DNA from: Streptomyces scabiei 87.22
GTDB lineage: Bacteria > Actinomycetota > Actinomycetes > Streptomycetales > Streptomycetaceae
Reading direction: 5' to 3'
DNA length: 64,000 nucleotides
Assembly (NCBI RefSeq): GCF_000091305.1
Contig: NC_013929.1
Coordinates: forward strand, 124,001 to 188,000
The notes below the pieces were generated by a model that was given only the letters and a program-made list of their open reading frames with translations, did no database searches and was not told the DNA's origin. Made by a program: the position numbers and the translations under genes. Of the stretch, positions 25,399 to 34,016 are shown in pieces. How positions within the stretch are numbered: the stretch's first letter is position 1; each line of letters opens with the position of its first letter.

Positions 25399-27012
25399 TC
25401 AGCCGACCGGTCCCTCGTCGAGCACCTGGGCGCGCAGCGCCTTCTTGTCGACCTTGCCCACGCCCGTCAGCGGCAGCCTCGCCCGCACCACCAGGCGGTC
25501 GGGCAGCTTGTAGGCGGCGATCCCGCGCGTCCTCAGGGCCGCCTGTACCTCGCGGAGCGTCGGCGGATCACCCGGGTCGTGGGGCACGACGCACGCGCAC
25601 GTGCTCTCCCCCATCAGCTCGTCGGGCAGCGCGATGACCGCGGCGGCCCTGATGCGGTCGTCGGCGAGCAGATGCTCCTCCAGCTCCAGCGCAGGCACCT
25701 TCTCGCCGCCCCGGTTGACCACGTCGTTGACCCGGCCCACCACTTCCAGGTTCCCGTCCGTGGTGCGGGTCACCAGGTCACCGGTGCGGAAGTAGCCGTC
25801 CTCGGTGAAACTCGTCCTGTTGTGGTCGGACGCCCGGTAGTAGCCGCGCAGGGTGTAGGGGCCGCGGGTGAGCAGCTCGCCCGGCTCGCCCGGGGCGGCG
25901 GGCCGGCCGTCCCGGCGCAGCACGAGGATCTCGTCGGCCGGCGACATCGGGCGTCCCTGGGTGTTGCACACGACGTCCGAAGGGTCGTCCAGGCGGGTGA
26001 AGTTGAGCAGGCCCTCGGCCATTCCGTAGACCTGCTGCAGCCTGCAGCCGAGCGTGGCGGGCACCCGCCGCGCGGTGTCGGGGTCCAGCTTCGCACCGCC
26101 CACCTGGAGCAGCCCCAGGGACGAGAGGTCGCAGTCGTTCCACTCCGCGGCCTCCAGCCACAGGCGCAGCAGCGGCGGAACCAGGGAGGAGGCCGTGGCC
26201 CGGGCCTGCTCGACCAGCGGAAAGCACACGTCCGGTGTCGGGACCGGTGCCAGTACGGCTGTTCCGCCGAGCCGCAGCACGCCGAGCACGCCCGGACAGG
26301 CCAGCGCGAAGTTGTGCGCCATGGGCAGCGCCGCCAGGTAGCGGCTGTCCGGGCCGAAGCCGCACAGCCGTGCGCTCTCCCGCAACTGGTACGTGTAGTC
26401 GGCGTGGGTACGGGGGATCAGCTTGGGCCGGCCCGTGGTGCCGCCGGAGAGCAGGAACAGTGCCACGTCGAGCGGGTCGGGCGCGGGCAGTTCGACAGGC
26501 TCCGCGTCCACCTCGTCGAGGGGCGTGAACGCACCGCCGCCACCCGCGACCAGCACCTCCCGCAGGGTGCCGCAGCGGGCCGCGACCTCCTTGGCGAGCC
26601 GGGCGTAGTCACCGTCCACGGTCTCCGACGGACAGACGTAGACGGTGGCCTCGGCCGTGTCCACCAGGTGGGTGATCTCCGCCTCCCGGTGGGCGGGGAG
26701 CGCGAACACCGGCACAGCACCCAGCCGGAACAGCGCCAGCGAGAGCACCACCAGCTCGGGCGAGTTGGGCAGTTGCACGACCACGCGCTCGCCGGCCCGC
26801 AGTCCGCGGGCCCGCAGTCCCGCGGCCGTACGGTCGGCGGCCAGGTCGAGTGCGCCGAAGGTCAGGGAGCGGTCCGGGGTGACCACGGCGATCCGGGCGC
26901 TGTGGTCGGGGGTCCGGTACGGCCACTCGCCGAGTGTCTCGTCCGTCCAGTACCCGCGTTCCCGGTACCGCCGGATCATCTCGGCGGGCGGTCTCACAAG
27001 GTCTTTGCTCAT
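25399..27012 (-). CDS. salicylate-AMP ligase (YbtE/PchD/DhbE type)
   Basis: 537 residues from ATG 27012 (MSKDLVRPPAEMIRRYRERG). The opening YRERGYWTDETLG and the loop LLSGGTTGRPKLIPRTHADY are diagnostic of stand-alone aryl-acid AMP ligases. YGMAEGLLNFTRLDD, ELLTRGPYTLRGYYRA, GYFRTGDLV and the C-terminal VNRGGEKVPALELEEHLL and GVGKVDKKAL (catalytic Lys) follow. It activates salicylate with ATP and transfers it to the phosphopantetheine of the ArCP of the first NRPS. It is the last gene of the leftward operon, 86 bp after the thioesterase gene. It is closely similar along its length to a second ligase at 61627. Choice of salicylate over 2,3-dihydroxybenzoate rests on the salicylate synthase nearby. 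Confidence 0.88.
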   Translation of the reverse strand: MSKDLVRPPAEMIRRYRERGYWTDETLGEWPYRTPDHSARIAVVTPDRSLTFGALDLAADRTAAGLRARGLRAGERVVVQLPNSPELVVLSLALFRLGAVPVFALPAHREAEITHLVDTAEATVYVCPSETVDGDYARLAKEVAARCGTLREVLVAGGGGAFTPLDEVDAEPVELPAPDPLDVALFLLSGGTTGRPKLIPRTHADYTYQLRESARLCGFGPDSRYLAALPMAHNFALACPGVLGVLRLGGTAVLAPVPTPDVCFPLVEQARATASSLVPPLLRLWLEAAEWNDCDLSSLGLLQVGGAKLDPDTARRVPATLGCRLQQVYGMAEGLLNFTRLDDPSDVVCNTQGRPMSPADEILVLRRDGRPAAPGEPGELLTRGPYTLRGYYRASDHNRTSFTEDGYFRTGDLVTRTTDGNLEVVGRVNDVVNRGGEKVPALELEEHLLADDRIRAAAVIALPDELMGESTCACVVPHDPGDPPTLREVQAALRTRGIAAYKLPDRLVVRARLPLTGVGKVDKKALRAQVLDEGPVG

Positions 27013-27098
27013 CGGGGTCCCCCTAAGGTCCGCTGGGATGGGTCGGCCGGGCCGTGATCGGGTCCCGGGCTGGTCGCGGTGTGCCGCGGCCCTACGGC

Positions 27099-27908
27099 TC
27101 ACGGCATGCTGGGCCACCGCTGGGGCGTGACGTCCGCTGTCCCGCGGGCCCGGGCCACGACGTGGTCGAGGATCTGCAGGCGGTGCGCCTCCAGATAGAA
27201 GTGGTCCCCCGGCAGGGCGTGCAGTTCGCAGGGGCCCTCGGTGGCCTCGCGCCACGCCGCGGCCTCGCGCTCGTCGACCTCGGGGTCCCGGTCGCCGCGC
27301 AGGACGGTGACCGGGGCGCGCAACGGCACGCCGGGCAGCGGCCCGTAGGTCTCGATGAGCTGGTAGTCACGGCGGATGGTGGGCAGGACGGCGGCCATCA
27401 GGGACGCGTCGTCCAGGACGCGGCTGCTGGTGCCGCCGAGCCGGTGGAGGTCGGCCAACAGGTCGTCGTCGCTGCCGAGATGCACGGTGCCCGGCCGGGA
27501 CAGCGGCGGAGCGGGCCGGCCGGACACCACCAGGGCGGCAGGTGGTCGGCCGGCGGCGGTCAGTCCCCGGGCGACCTCGTACGCCACGGCGGCTCCCATG
27601 CTGTGCCCGAAGAGCACGGTGCGCAGGTGCGCGCCTTCGTGCCGGTCGGCGAGGAGTTCGGCGGTGATCGGGCCGACCAGCTCGGACATGTCCGTGGGGG
27701 CCGGTTCGTCGTACCGGTCCTCGCGTCCCGGGTACTGGATCACCGCGAACTCCACGTCCCAGGGGGCGTCCGCGGCCCACGCCCGGTAGTGGCTCGCGGC
27801 ACCGCCGGCGTGCGGGAAGCACAGCACCTGAGCTCGGGCACACCGGCGGGGCACCGGACGGCGTACCGCCGTCCCGGTGCGGTGGGGTATCAGGGGGTCG
27901 GTCGACAT
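27099..27908 (-). CDS. type II thioesterase of the siderophore NRPS
   Basis: 269 residues from ATG 27908. It is a typical alpha/beta-hydrolase type II thioesterase. VLCFPHAGGAASHYRAWAAD is at the N-terminus, the nucleophile is Ser103 in LFGHSMGAAVAYEVARGL, and the catalytic Asp lies in VTVLRGDRDPEVDE. The catalytic His is in LPGDHFYLEAHRLQILDHV. Such enzymes remove wrong acyl groups from carrier proteins and often aid siderophore yield (YbtT, PchC). It starts 7 bp after the ABC transporter stop, inside the same operon. Confidence 0.9.
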   Translation of the reverse strand: MSTDPLIPHRTGTAVRRPVPRRCARAQVLCFPHAGGAASHYRAWAADAPWDVEFAVIQYPGREDRYDEPAPTDMSELVGPITAELLADRHEGAHLRTVLFGHSMGAAVAYEVARGLTAAGRPPAALVVSGRPAPPLSRPGTVHLGSDDDLLADLHRLGGTSSRVLDDASLMAAVLPTIRRDYQLIETYGPLPGVPLRAPVTVLRGDRDPEVDEREAAAWREATEGPCELHALPGDHFYLEAHRLQILDHVVARARGTADVTPQRWPSMP

Positions 27909-27915
27909 CTCCGCC

Positions 27916-29631
27916 TCACTCGCTCGGTACGGGGGTCAGGGAAACCTGCCAGAACTGGGCGTAGCGGCCGCCTCGGCGCAACAGCTCCTCGTGGGTGCCC
28001 TGTTCGACGATCCGTCCGCCGTCCAGGAAGGCGATCAGGTCGGTCTCTCGGACGGTGCGCAGCCGGTGGGCGACCACGACCACGGTCCGACCCGCCAGCA
28101 GGCGGTCGAGGCCGTCCTGGACGGCTTGCTCGTTCTCCGGGTCGAGGCCCGAGGTCGCCTCGTCCAGCAGGACGACGGGGGCGTCCTTCAGCATGGCCCG
28201 GGCGATGGAGACGCGTTGACGCTCCCCGCCGGACAGGACGGCACCGCCCTCGCCCACCCTGGTCGCCCAGCCGTCCGGAAGCCTGGCCACGACCTCGTCC
28301 AGGCGGGCGGCCTCGGCGGCGGCGAGGACGTCGGCTTCATCGGCATCGGGGCGGCCCAGACGCACGTTCTCCTCGATGGTGCCGTCGAAGAGGTAGACGT
28401 CCTGGAAGACCACGGAGACACGACTCATCAGGTCCTCGGTGCCGATGTCGCGCACGTCCACGCCGCCGAGCCGTACGGCGCCCGCGTCCACGTCGTGGAA
28501 GCGCGCAAGAAGCTGCAGGAGGGTGCTCTTTCCCGCCCCCGAGGGGCCGACCACCGCCACCCGCTTGCCCTCGGGCACGGTCAGGGAGACTCCGTCGAGC
28601 ACGGTGCGGCCTCCTCGGCGGAGGACCACCGAGTCGAGGACGAGACCGCTGCCGCGGGGCTCGACCGGCTTCCCGGGCTCCGCCAGGGGCGGTTCGCGCA
28701 GCACGGTGTCCAGCCGCTCCAACTCCCCTCGGGAGGCCCGCATCTGGCCGCTGAGGTCGGAGAGCGACAGCAGCGGGTCCACGCAGCGGGCGGCCAGCAC
28801 CAGCAGCGCGAGCACCTCGGCCGGCTCGATCCGGCCGCCGAGGGCGAGCCAGGTGCCCAGCACCAGCAGCGCGGTGAACACCGCCTGCACGGTGAAGGAC
28901 AGCCCCAGCACGCCGGGCAGCGCCGACAGCGCGGAACGCCGTACCGCGCGTCGCTGGCCGTCGAGGGCGTCGTCCAGCAGCCGGAACCGCTCGCTGGTCC
29001 GGCCGCCCACGCGCAGTACGGGCTGGGCACGCAGGTACTCGACGACGCGTCCCGCCGCCTCGTCGCCCCGTCGCGCGCGCTCCGCGTCGTGGGCCGCCGT
29101 GGCCCGGCCGGTCCAGATCAGCGCGGCCGCGACGACGGGCTTGGCCACCACCGCGGCCACGCCGAGCCGCCAGTCGTAGCACAGCATCACGATGACGACG
29201 GTGAGCGGGAGCACCCCGGCGGAGATGAGCGGCTGCAGGCGGTGGGCCGGGACGGCCATCACCTGCAGCACACTGCGGCTGGCGAGGACGGTCACGTCGC
29301 CCACGCGGCGCGGGGTGAACCAGCCCAGGGGCAGCCGGGCCAGATGGTCGCCGAGCCGGTGGTGCAGTCCGCGGGAGAGCGCGGCACCGGCGCGGAAGCC
29401 CGACACGTCCGCGCGGTAACGCAGCAGGGCGCAGACGCTCGCCGCGGCGGCGAAGGCGCCCAGCCATCCCCAGGCGTGCTGCGGTTCACTGCCGAAGAGG
29501 GCGCGCAGGATGGGGACCAGCAGCGCGTACGCCAGACCCTCGGCCACCGCGGCCACGGTCATCAGGGAGAGCGTGCGGCGCAGCGGGCCGGCGTGCTCGT
29601 CGCCGAGGACCCTCAGCAACAGGGAGATCAT
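27916..29631 (-). CDS. ABC transporter half-molecule (YbtQ-like), membrane plus ATPase
   Basis: 571 residues from ATG 29631, overlapping the upstream ABC gene stop by ATGA. Residues about 10-300 form the six-helix ABC exporter-type membrane domain (TLSLMTVAAVAEGLAYALLV; ALLVLGTWLALGG). The nucleotide-binding domain has Walker A VAVVGPSGAGKSTLLQLL, signature LSGGERQRVSIARAML and Walker B PVVLLDEATSGLDPEN. In Yersinia the homologous YbtP/YbtQ pair imports ferric siderophore despite exporter architecture, and such pairs accompany pyochelin clusters in Gram-positive bacteria. It probably pairs with the next gene as a heterodimer. Direction of transport is inferred, not seen. Confidence 0.87.
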   Translation of the reverse strand: MISLLLRVLGDEHAGPLRRTLSLMTVAAVAEGLAYALLVPILRALFGSEPQHAWGWLGAFAAAASVCALLRYRADVSGFRAGAALSRGLHHRLGDHLARLPLGWFTPRRVGDVTVLASRSVLQVMAVPAHRLQPLISAGVLPLTVVIVMLCYDWRLGVAAVVAKPVVAAALIWTGRATAAHDAERARRGDEAAGRVVEYLRAQPVLRVGGRTSERFRLLDDALDGQRRAVRRSALSALPGVLGLSFTVQAVFTALLVLGTWLALGGRIEPAEVLALLVLAARCVDPLLSLSDLSGQMRASRGELERLDTVLREPPLAEPGKPVEPRGSGLVLDSVVLRRGGRTVLDGVSLTVPEGKRVAVVGPSGAGKSTLLQLLARFHDVDAGAVRLGGVDVRDIGTEDLMSRVSVVFQDVYLFDGTIEENVRLGRPDADEADVLAAAEAARLDEVVARLPDGWATRVGEGGAVLSGGERQRVSIARAMLKDAPVVLLDEATSGLDPENEQAVQDGLDRLLAGRTVVVVAHRLRTVRETDLIAFLDGGRIVEQGTHEELLRRGGRYAQFWQVSLTPVPSE

Positions 29632-31421
29632 CGGTACTCTCCTCCTTCCGCGGCCGCTTCCCGGGCCGGCGGCGCGCTGTCGGGCCATGTCCGCTGTGCC
29701 TCCCACATCGCCGCGAACTTCCCGTCCTGTGCCAGGAGTTCGGCGGGCGTTCCCTGCTCCACCACGATGCCGTCCTGGAGGACGAGGACCTTGTCCGCCT
29801 CGGCGACGGTCTCCAGGCGGTGGGCGATGACGAGCTGGGTGCGGTTCTCCCTGAGCGTGTCGAGGGCGCACCGCACGTCGTACTCCGTACTGGGGTCGGC
29901 GAAGGCGGTGGCCTCGTCGAGCACCAGCACCGGGGCGTCGGAGAGCAGGGCCCGGGCGATGGAGATCCGCTGGGCCTCGCCGCCGGACAGCCCCACCTCC
30001 TCGCCGATCACGGAGTCGTAGCCGCGGGGCAGTTCGAGGATCCGGTCGTGGATGCGGGCCAGTCCTGCCGCGCGGACGATGTCGTCGCGGTCGGCGTGCG
30101 GGACCGCGAGGGCGATGTTCTCGGCAACGCTCGTGCGCAGCAGCCGGACGTCCTGCAGGACGAAGGAGACCAGGCGGTACAGGTCCCGTGACCCGATGTC
30201 GCGCAGGTCGACGCCGCCGAGCGACACGCTGCCGCGCGTCGGGTCGAAGAACCGCGGCAGCAGCTGGGCCAGGGTGGACTTGCCGCTCCCGGAGGGCCCC
30301 ACCAGGGCGGTGACCGTGCCGGGTTCGAGGACGAGGTCGACGCCTCGCAGGACCTCGCGTCCGGGCTCGTAGGAGAAGACGACGTCGCGCAGCTCCACCC
30401 GGTGACCGCGCGGTGGCACGGGCGTGGCCGGCTCGGGCTGGGGAGCGACCCGCAGCAGCTCCTGGATCCGGCCGGCCGCCCGCCGGGCTGCCTGTACGTC
30501 GTCCAGGCCGTGTCCGAGCGCGGCGATCGGGGCGGTCAGGCCGAGCCCCAGCAGCAGGAACGGCAGCAGGTCGGCGGGCGGCATGGCGTCAGCGGTGATC
30601 AGTGCCGTCCCGCCGGTGAGGATGACGACCAGGACGAACGTGGGGGACAGCGCCAGGGAGGCCAGGGCACCCAGGGCGGCCACGCCGCTCACCCAGCCGA
30701 GGAAGTAGTCGGCGAAGTCGTCGGCCGCCTTGATGAAGGCACGGTGTGCCCGGCCGGCTCCGCCGAATGCCTTCACCACGGAGATGCCCTCGACGAACTC
30801 GACGGCGGAGCCGGCGATCCGGCCCATGGCCGCGTCCAGGGCCAGCTGGTCACGACTGCGGCTGTCGGACATGAGCATGAGGTTCAGCACCAGGCCGAGC
30901 ACCACCGGGACCAGGGCGATCAGGGTGAGCCGCCAGTCGACGACGAACAGGTAGACCAGGGACACCAGCGGCACCACGACCGCGGAGGTGATCTCCCCGG
31001 GGGTGTGCGCGGTCAGCGGGTGCAGAGCGGCCACGTCGTTCTGCACCACCTGGCCGAGTTCGCCGGAGCTGCGCCGTGCGTACCAGCCCAGCGGCACCCG
31101 GCCGAGGTGCTCGGCGAGCAGCCGCCTCACGGACAGCTGCAGCTCGCCGTCGATGAGGTGTCCGATGCCCGAGGACAGGGCTCCGAACAGAACGCGGACG
31201 AGCAGTCCGACCGCCCCGACGGTCACGACCGTCCATACATGGTCTTTGTCCACCGGGCCGGGCAGCAGCAGCGCACGCCCCAACTCGACGACGGCGACGA
31301 GCGGGGCGAGGCCCCCGAGGGCGCTGACGATCTGCAGCAGCAGGACGGCGGTCAGGCCGAGCCGGTGCGGACGCAGCAGCCCGGTGAGCGGACGCCCGGC
31401 GGATTCCGCCCGGGTGGTCAT
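29628..31421 (-). CDS. ABC transporter half-molecule (YbtP-like), membrane plus ATPase
   Basis: 597 residues from ATG 31421, whose start overlaps the MFS stop (ATGA). The membrane domain covers about residues 20-310 (LTAVLLLQIVSALGGLAPLV; TVVTVGAVGLLVRVLFGAL; ITSAVVVPLVSLVYLFVVDW). The ATPase domain carries Walker A VTALVGPSGSGKSTLAQLLP, signature LSGGEAQRISIARALL and Walker B PVLVLDEATAFADPS. It is the partner of the following half-transporter. Its place right after the MFS and reductase genes argues for uptake or export of the siderophore. Both nucleotide sites look intact. Confidence 0.87.
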   Translation of the reverse strand: MTTRAESAGRPLTGLLRPHRLGLTAVLLLQIVSALGGLAPLVAVVELGRALLLPGPVDKDHVWTVVTVGAVGLLVRVLFGALSSGIGHLIDGELQLSVRRLLAEHLGRVPLGWYARRSSGELGQVVQNDVAALHPLTAHTPGEITSAVVVPLVSLVYLFVVDWRLTLIALVPVVLGLVLNLMLMSDSRSRDQLALDAAMGRIAGSAVEFVEGISVVKAFGGAGRAHRAFIKAADDFADYFLGWVSGVAALGALASLALSPTFVLVVILTGGTALITADAMPPADLLPFLLLGLGLTAPIAALGHGLDDVQAARRAAGRIQELLRVAPQPEPATPVPPRGHRVELRDVVFSYEPGREVLRGVDLVLEPGTVTALVGPSGSGKSTLAQLLPRFFDPTRGSVSLGGVDLRDIGSRDLYRLVSFVLQDVRLLRTSVAENIALAVPHADRDDIVRAAGLARIHDRILELPRGYDSVIGEEVGLSGGEAQRISIARALLSDAPVLVLDEATAFADPSTEYDVRCALDTLRENRTQLVIAHRLETVAEADKVLVLQDGIVVEQGTPAELLAQDGKFAAMWEAQRTWPDSAPPAREAAAEGGEYR

Positions 31422-32881
31422 CGCCGCACCTCCGTCGCAGGGAGACCGGCCTGACCGGACGGCTCGGCCGGCGCGCCCTCGCGGGAGCGGCCGGGCAGGA
31501 CGACGGCGGCCACCAGCGCGGCCACGGCCAAAATCGCCCCGGCCAGGCCGAGCCCCAGCCCGAACCCGCTGGTCATGGCCTCCTCGGGTGACTCGCCCGA
31601 GCGGAGAGCGCCGCGGGTGTGCTGGACCTGAACGGTCACCAGCACGGCCAGGCCGAGCGCGCCGCCGATCTGCCGGGCGCTGTTGAGCAGCGCCGATGCC
31701 ATGCCCGCCTCGTGGGGCGGCAGCCCCTGGGTGGCCGCGCCGGTCGGCGGCACGAAGCACACCCCGATGCCGAAACCCGCGACCAGGGACGGTCCGAGGA
31801 TGTCGGCCAGGACGCTGCCAGTGGGGCTGATCAGGGCGAACCAGCCGAATCCGGCGGCCGCCACGAGGGCGCCCGGTACCAGCAGGGCCTTGGCCGACAG
31901 CGCACCGAGCAGCCTGGTCGAGACAGCGCTGCCGGCGATCATTCCGGCGCAGAACGGCAGGAACGCCGCACCGGTGGTGACCGGCTTCAGCCCGAGCACC
32001 TGCTGGAGGTAGAGCGAGACGAAGTAGAAGCCCGCGAACTGCCCCGCGCACACCAGCAGCAGGAAGAGATTGGCACCGCCGATGCCACGCCGGGCCAGCA
32101 GCCCCAGCCGGACCAGCGGGTCGGTCACCCGCGACCGGGTCTCGGCCAGGACGAAGGCGAGGAGCAGCACCGCCGCCCCCGCGAGGGTGCCGAGGGTCGT
32201 CGCCGAGCTCCAGGCGTACTCGTTGGTGCGTACGACGCCGAGGACGAGCAGTCCGATGCCCCCGGTGCCGAGCACGCCCCCGAGGACATCGAGCCGGCGC
32301 GTCCCCGCGGCGGCACCCGCGGGCACGTGCCGCCTTGCCAGCCAGGCGACGGCCAGGGCCAGCGGCACGTTGACGAACATGACCCAGCGCCAGCCGCCGT
32401 ACTCGGTGAGCAGCCCGCCGGCGAGCACGCCCACCGCCCCGCCGACGGCCGACACGGCGGCGTACACACCGAGTGCCCTGGTGCGTTCGGGGCCCTCCCG
32501 CTGGGTGGTGGTGAGCACCGCGAGTGCGGCCGGCGCCATGGCGGCGGCGCCCAGGCCCTGCCCCACCCGGGCGACGATCATCTGCGTCGGGTTCTGGGCC
32601 AGTGCCCCGCCGAGCGACGCTGCGGCGAAGACCACGGCGCCGAGGACCAGCAGTCGCCGCTGGCCGTACACGTCGGCTGCCCGGCCGCCCAGCAGCAGCA
32701 GCCCGCCGAACACCAGCGCGTAGGCGTTGATGACCCACGAGAGCTGTTCCGGCGCGAATCCCAGGCCGCTGCGAATGGCGGGGAGCGCCACGTTGACGAT
32801 CGACATCACCATCGTCACCGTGAACTGCGCCAAGGCCACCGCGAGGAGCACTCGTCCCCGGTCCGGACCCTTCTCTTTCAC
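31418..32881 (-). CDS. MFS drug/siderophore efflux transporter (DHA2, EmrB/QacA type)
   Basis: 487 residues from GTG 32881, with GGAGGAGCA just before it. Fourteen hydrophobic segments fit the DHA2 group. The opening VLLAVALAQFTVTMVMSIVN (helix 1), the loop GGRAADVYGQRRLLVLGAVV and the motif-C-like VGGAVGVLAGGLLTEYGGWR are typical. It probably exports the finished siderophore. A palindrome at 32913-32922 lies just upstream, so it may have an internal regulated promoter inside the operon. The only non-coding gap of the NRPS-to-ABC part of the operon is in front of this gene. Confidence 0.88.
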   Translation of the reverse strand: MKEKGPDRGRVLLAVALAQFTVTMVMSIVNVALPAIRSGLGFAPEQLSWVINAYALVFGGLLLLGGRAADVYGQRRLLVLGAVVFAAASLGGALAQNPTQMIVARVGQGLGAAAMAPAALAVLTTTQREGPERTRALGVYAAVSAVGGAVGVLAGGLLTEYGGWRWVMFVNVPLALAVAWLARRHVPAGAAAGTRRLDVLGGVLGTGGIGLLVLGVVRTNEYAWSSATTLGTLAGAAVLLLAFVLAETRSRVTDPLVRLGLLARRGIGGANLFLLLVCAGQFAGFYFVSLYLQQVLGLKPVTTGAAFLPFCAGMIAGSAVSTRLLGALSAKALLVPGALVAAAGFGWFALISPTGSVLADILGPSLVAGFGIGVCFVPPTGAATQGLPPHEAGMASALLNSARQIGGALGLAVLVTVQVQHTRGALRSGESPEEAMTSGFGLGLGLAGAILAVAALVAAVVLPGRSREGAPAEPSGQAGLPATEVRR

Positions 32882-32904
32882 TGCTCCTCCATGTTTGTCG
32901 TACG

Positions 32905-32930
32905 CAGTATTTGTACGCGTACGATAACTG
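32905..32930 (-). promoter_or_regulatory. palindrome GTACGCGTAC, candidate TetR operator before the MFS gene
   Basis: The perfect 10-bp palindrome at 32913-32922 sits in the 70-bp gap between the imine reductase stop and the MFS start. On the minus strand the string TACGCGTACAAATACT resembles TACGCGTATA-ATACT at 22525-22539, before the DUF885 gene. Confidence 0.6.
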
Positions 32931-32951
32931 TACTCGGGGCCCAGATCCCTG

Positions 32952-34016
32952 TCACCCCACGGCGGGGAGCAGGTCGGCCGCAGTCACCGCGGGTCCCGGC
33001 CGGGGGACGGCGACCTGCGGATAGCCGAGCGCGCCGGTGAGCTCCTGCCAGGCGTGAGCCACCGTCAGATGGCGCTGGGTCCCGCGCAGCGGGTCGGCGC
33101 CCTCGGCGATCCGCGCCGCCAGCTCGTCCAGGGCGTGCACCACCCCCGCCGGCCAGGCCTCCTCCAGCACCGCCTTCCAGGACGGCGCGCCGTCCGGTCC
33201 CAGCAGCTCGGCGCTGGCGCCCGGGCCGGGCACGAATCTGCCCACCGGGTCCGGCGCGGTCCGCTGCACCGGGCTCCAGACCACGGGGCCGTGGGTGTTG
33301 ACCAGCGTCAGGTTCCCGGCGTCGGTGCCGACGGTGACGCGGTGCAGGAACAGACTCGTGCTGTCGTCACCGGGCTCCATCCGGTTCTCCACCCGAAGGG
33401 TCAGCGGGACGCCGGCGACCGTGGCGTCCACGGAGGTGAGCGGACGGTCACCGGCCGCGCAGACCGGGCCCAGGGACCAGGGCCGCACCCCGCCGAAGAT
33501 CTCACCGAGGATGTCCAGCAGGTCGAAGGAGACCTGGACGGCGCTCATCGCGTCCACGAACACCGGCGTCCGCAGCTCCACCAGCCGCCGCGCCGCGGCG
33601 ACGAACCGCCGCACGGGCTCGATGTGCGGGTAGAAGGTGTTCAGCAGGTACTGCGTCCCGGTGCCGCGCGCCGTGCGCAGACAGTCCGCCAACTCGGCCG
33701 GGTGCACCGGGTGTTCCTGCAGGACATGCACCCCGCGCTCCATCAGCTGCCGGGCCAGCTCCGCGCCCTGGCCGCCGCCGACCGAGCTGGAGACCACCAC
33801 GCAGGCGACGTCCACGTCCCCGGGCAACTGGTCGACCGAGGAGTACAGCGGGACGCCGTACTCCTCGGCGAGCGCGACCGACCGGGCCCCGCCGCGGGCC
33901 ACCACGCCGACGAGGCGGTAACGCTCGGGGCACCGGCGCAGCGCCGACAGGTACACCTGCCCGAAGCGGGTGCCGCACACCACGACGCGCAGCGGGCCGC
34001 ACCCCGCGCCGTTCAC
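32952..34016 (-). CDS. thiazolinyl imine reductase (PchG/Irp3/YbtU type)
   Basis: 354 residues from a GTG at 34016 whose bases overlap the NRPS stop (GTGA). The N-terminus is a Rossmann fold: LRVVVCGTRFGQVYLSALRR, with the GTxFG pattern typical of PchG and Irp3. Later segments are ARGGARSVALAEEYGVPLYS, VACVVVSSSVGGGQGAELAR, RGVHVLQEHPVHPAELADCL and FYPHIEPVRRF, matching the Gfo/Idh-like imine reductases. It uses NADPH to reduce the second, carrier-bound thiazoline to a thiazolidine before N-methylation. Similarity includes the EHPxHP segment that replaces the EKP motif of Gfo/Idh enzymes. Its presence is strong evidence for a pyochelin/yersiniabactin-type product. Confidence 0.9.
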   Translation of the reverse strand: MNGAGCGPLRVVVCGTRFGQVYLSALRRCPERYRLVGVVARGGARSVALAEEYGVPLYSSVDQLPGDVDVACVVVSSSVGGGQGAELARQLMERGVHVLQEHPVHPAELADCLRTARGTGTQYLLNTFYPHIEPVRRFVAAARRLVELRTPVFVDAMSAVQVSFDLLDILGEIFGGVRPWSLGPVCAAGDRPLTSVDATVAGVPLTLRVENRMEPGDDSTSLFLHRVTVGTDAGNLTLVNTHGPVVWSPVQRTAPDPVGRFVPGPGASAELLGPDGAPSWKAVLEEAWPAGVVHALDELAARIAEGADPLRGTQRHLTVAHAWQELTGALGYPQVAVPRPGPAVTAADLLPAVG

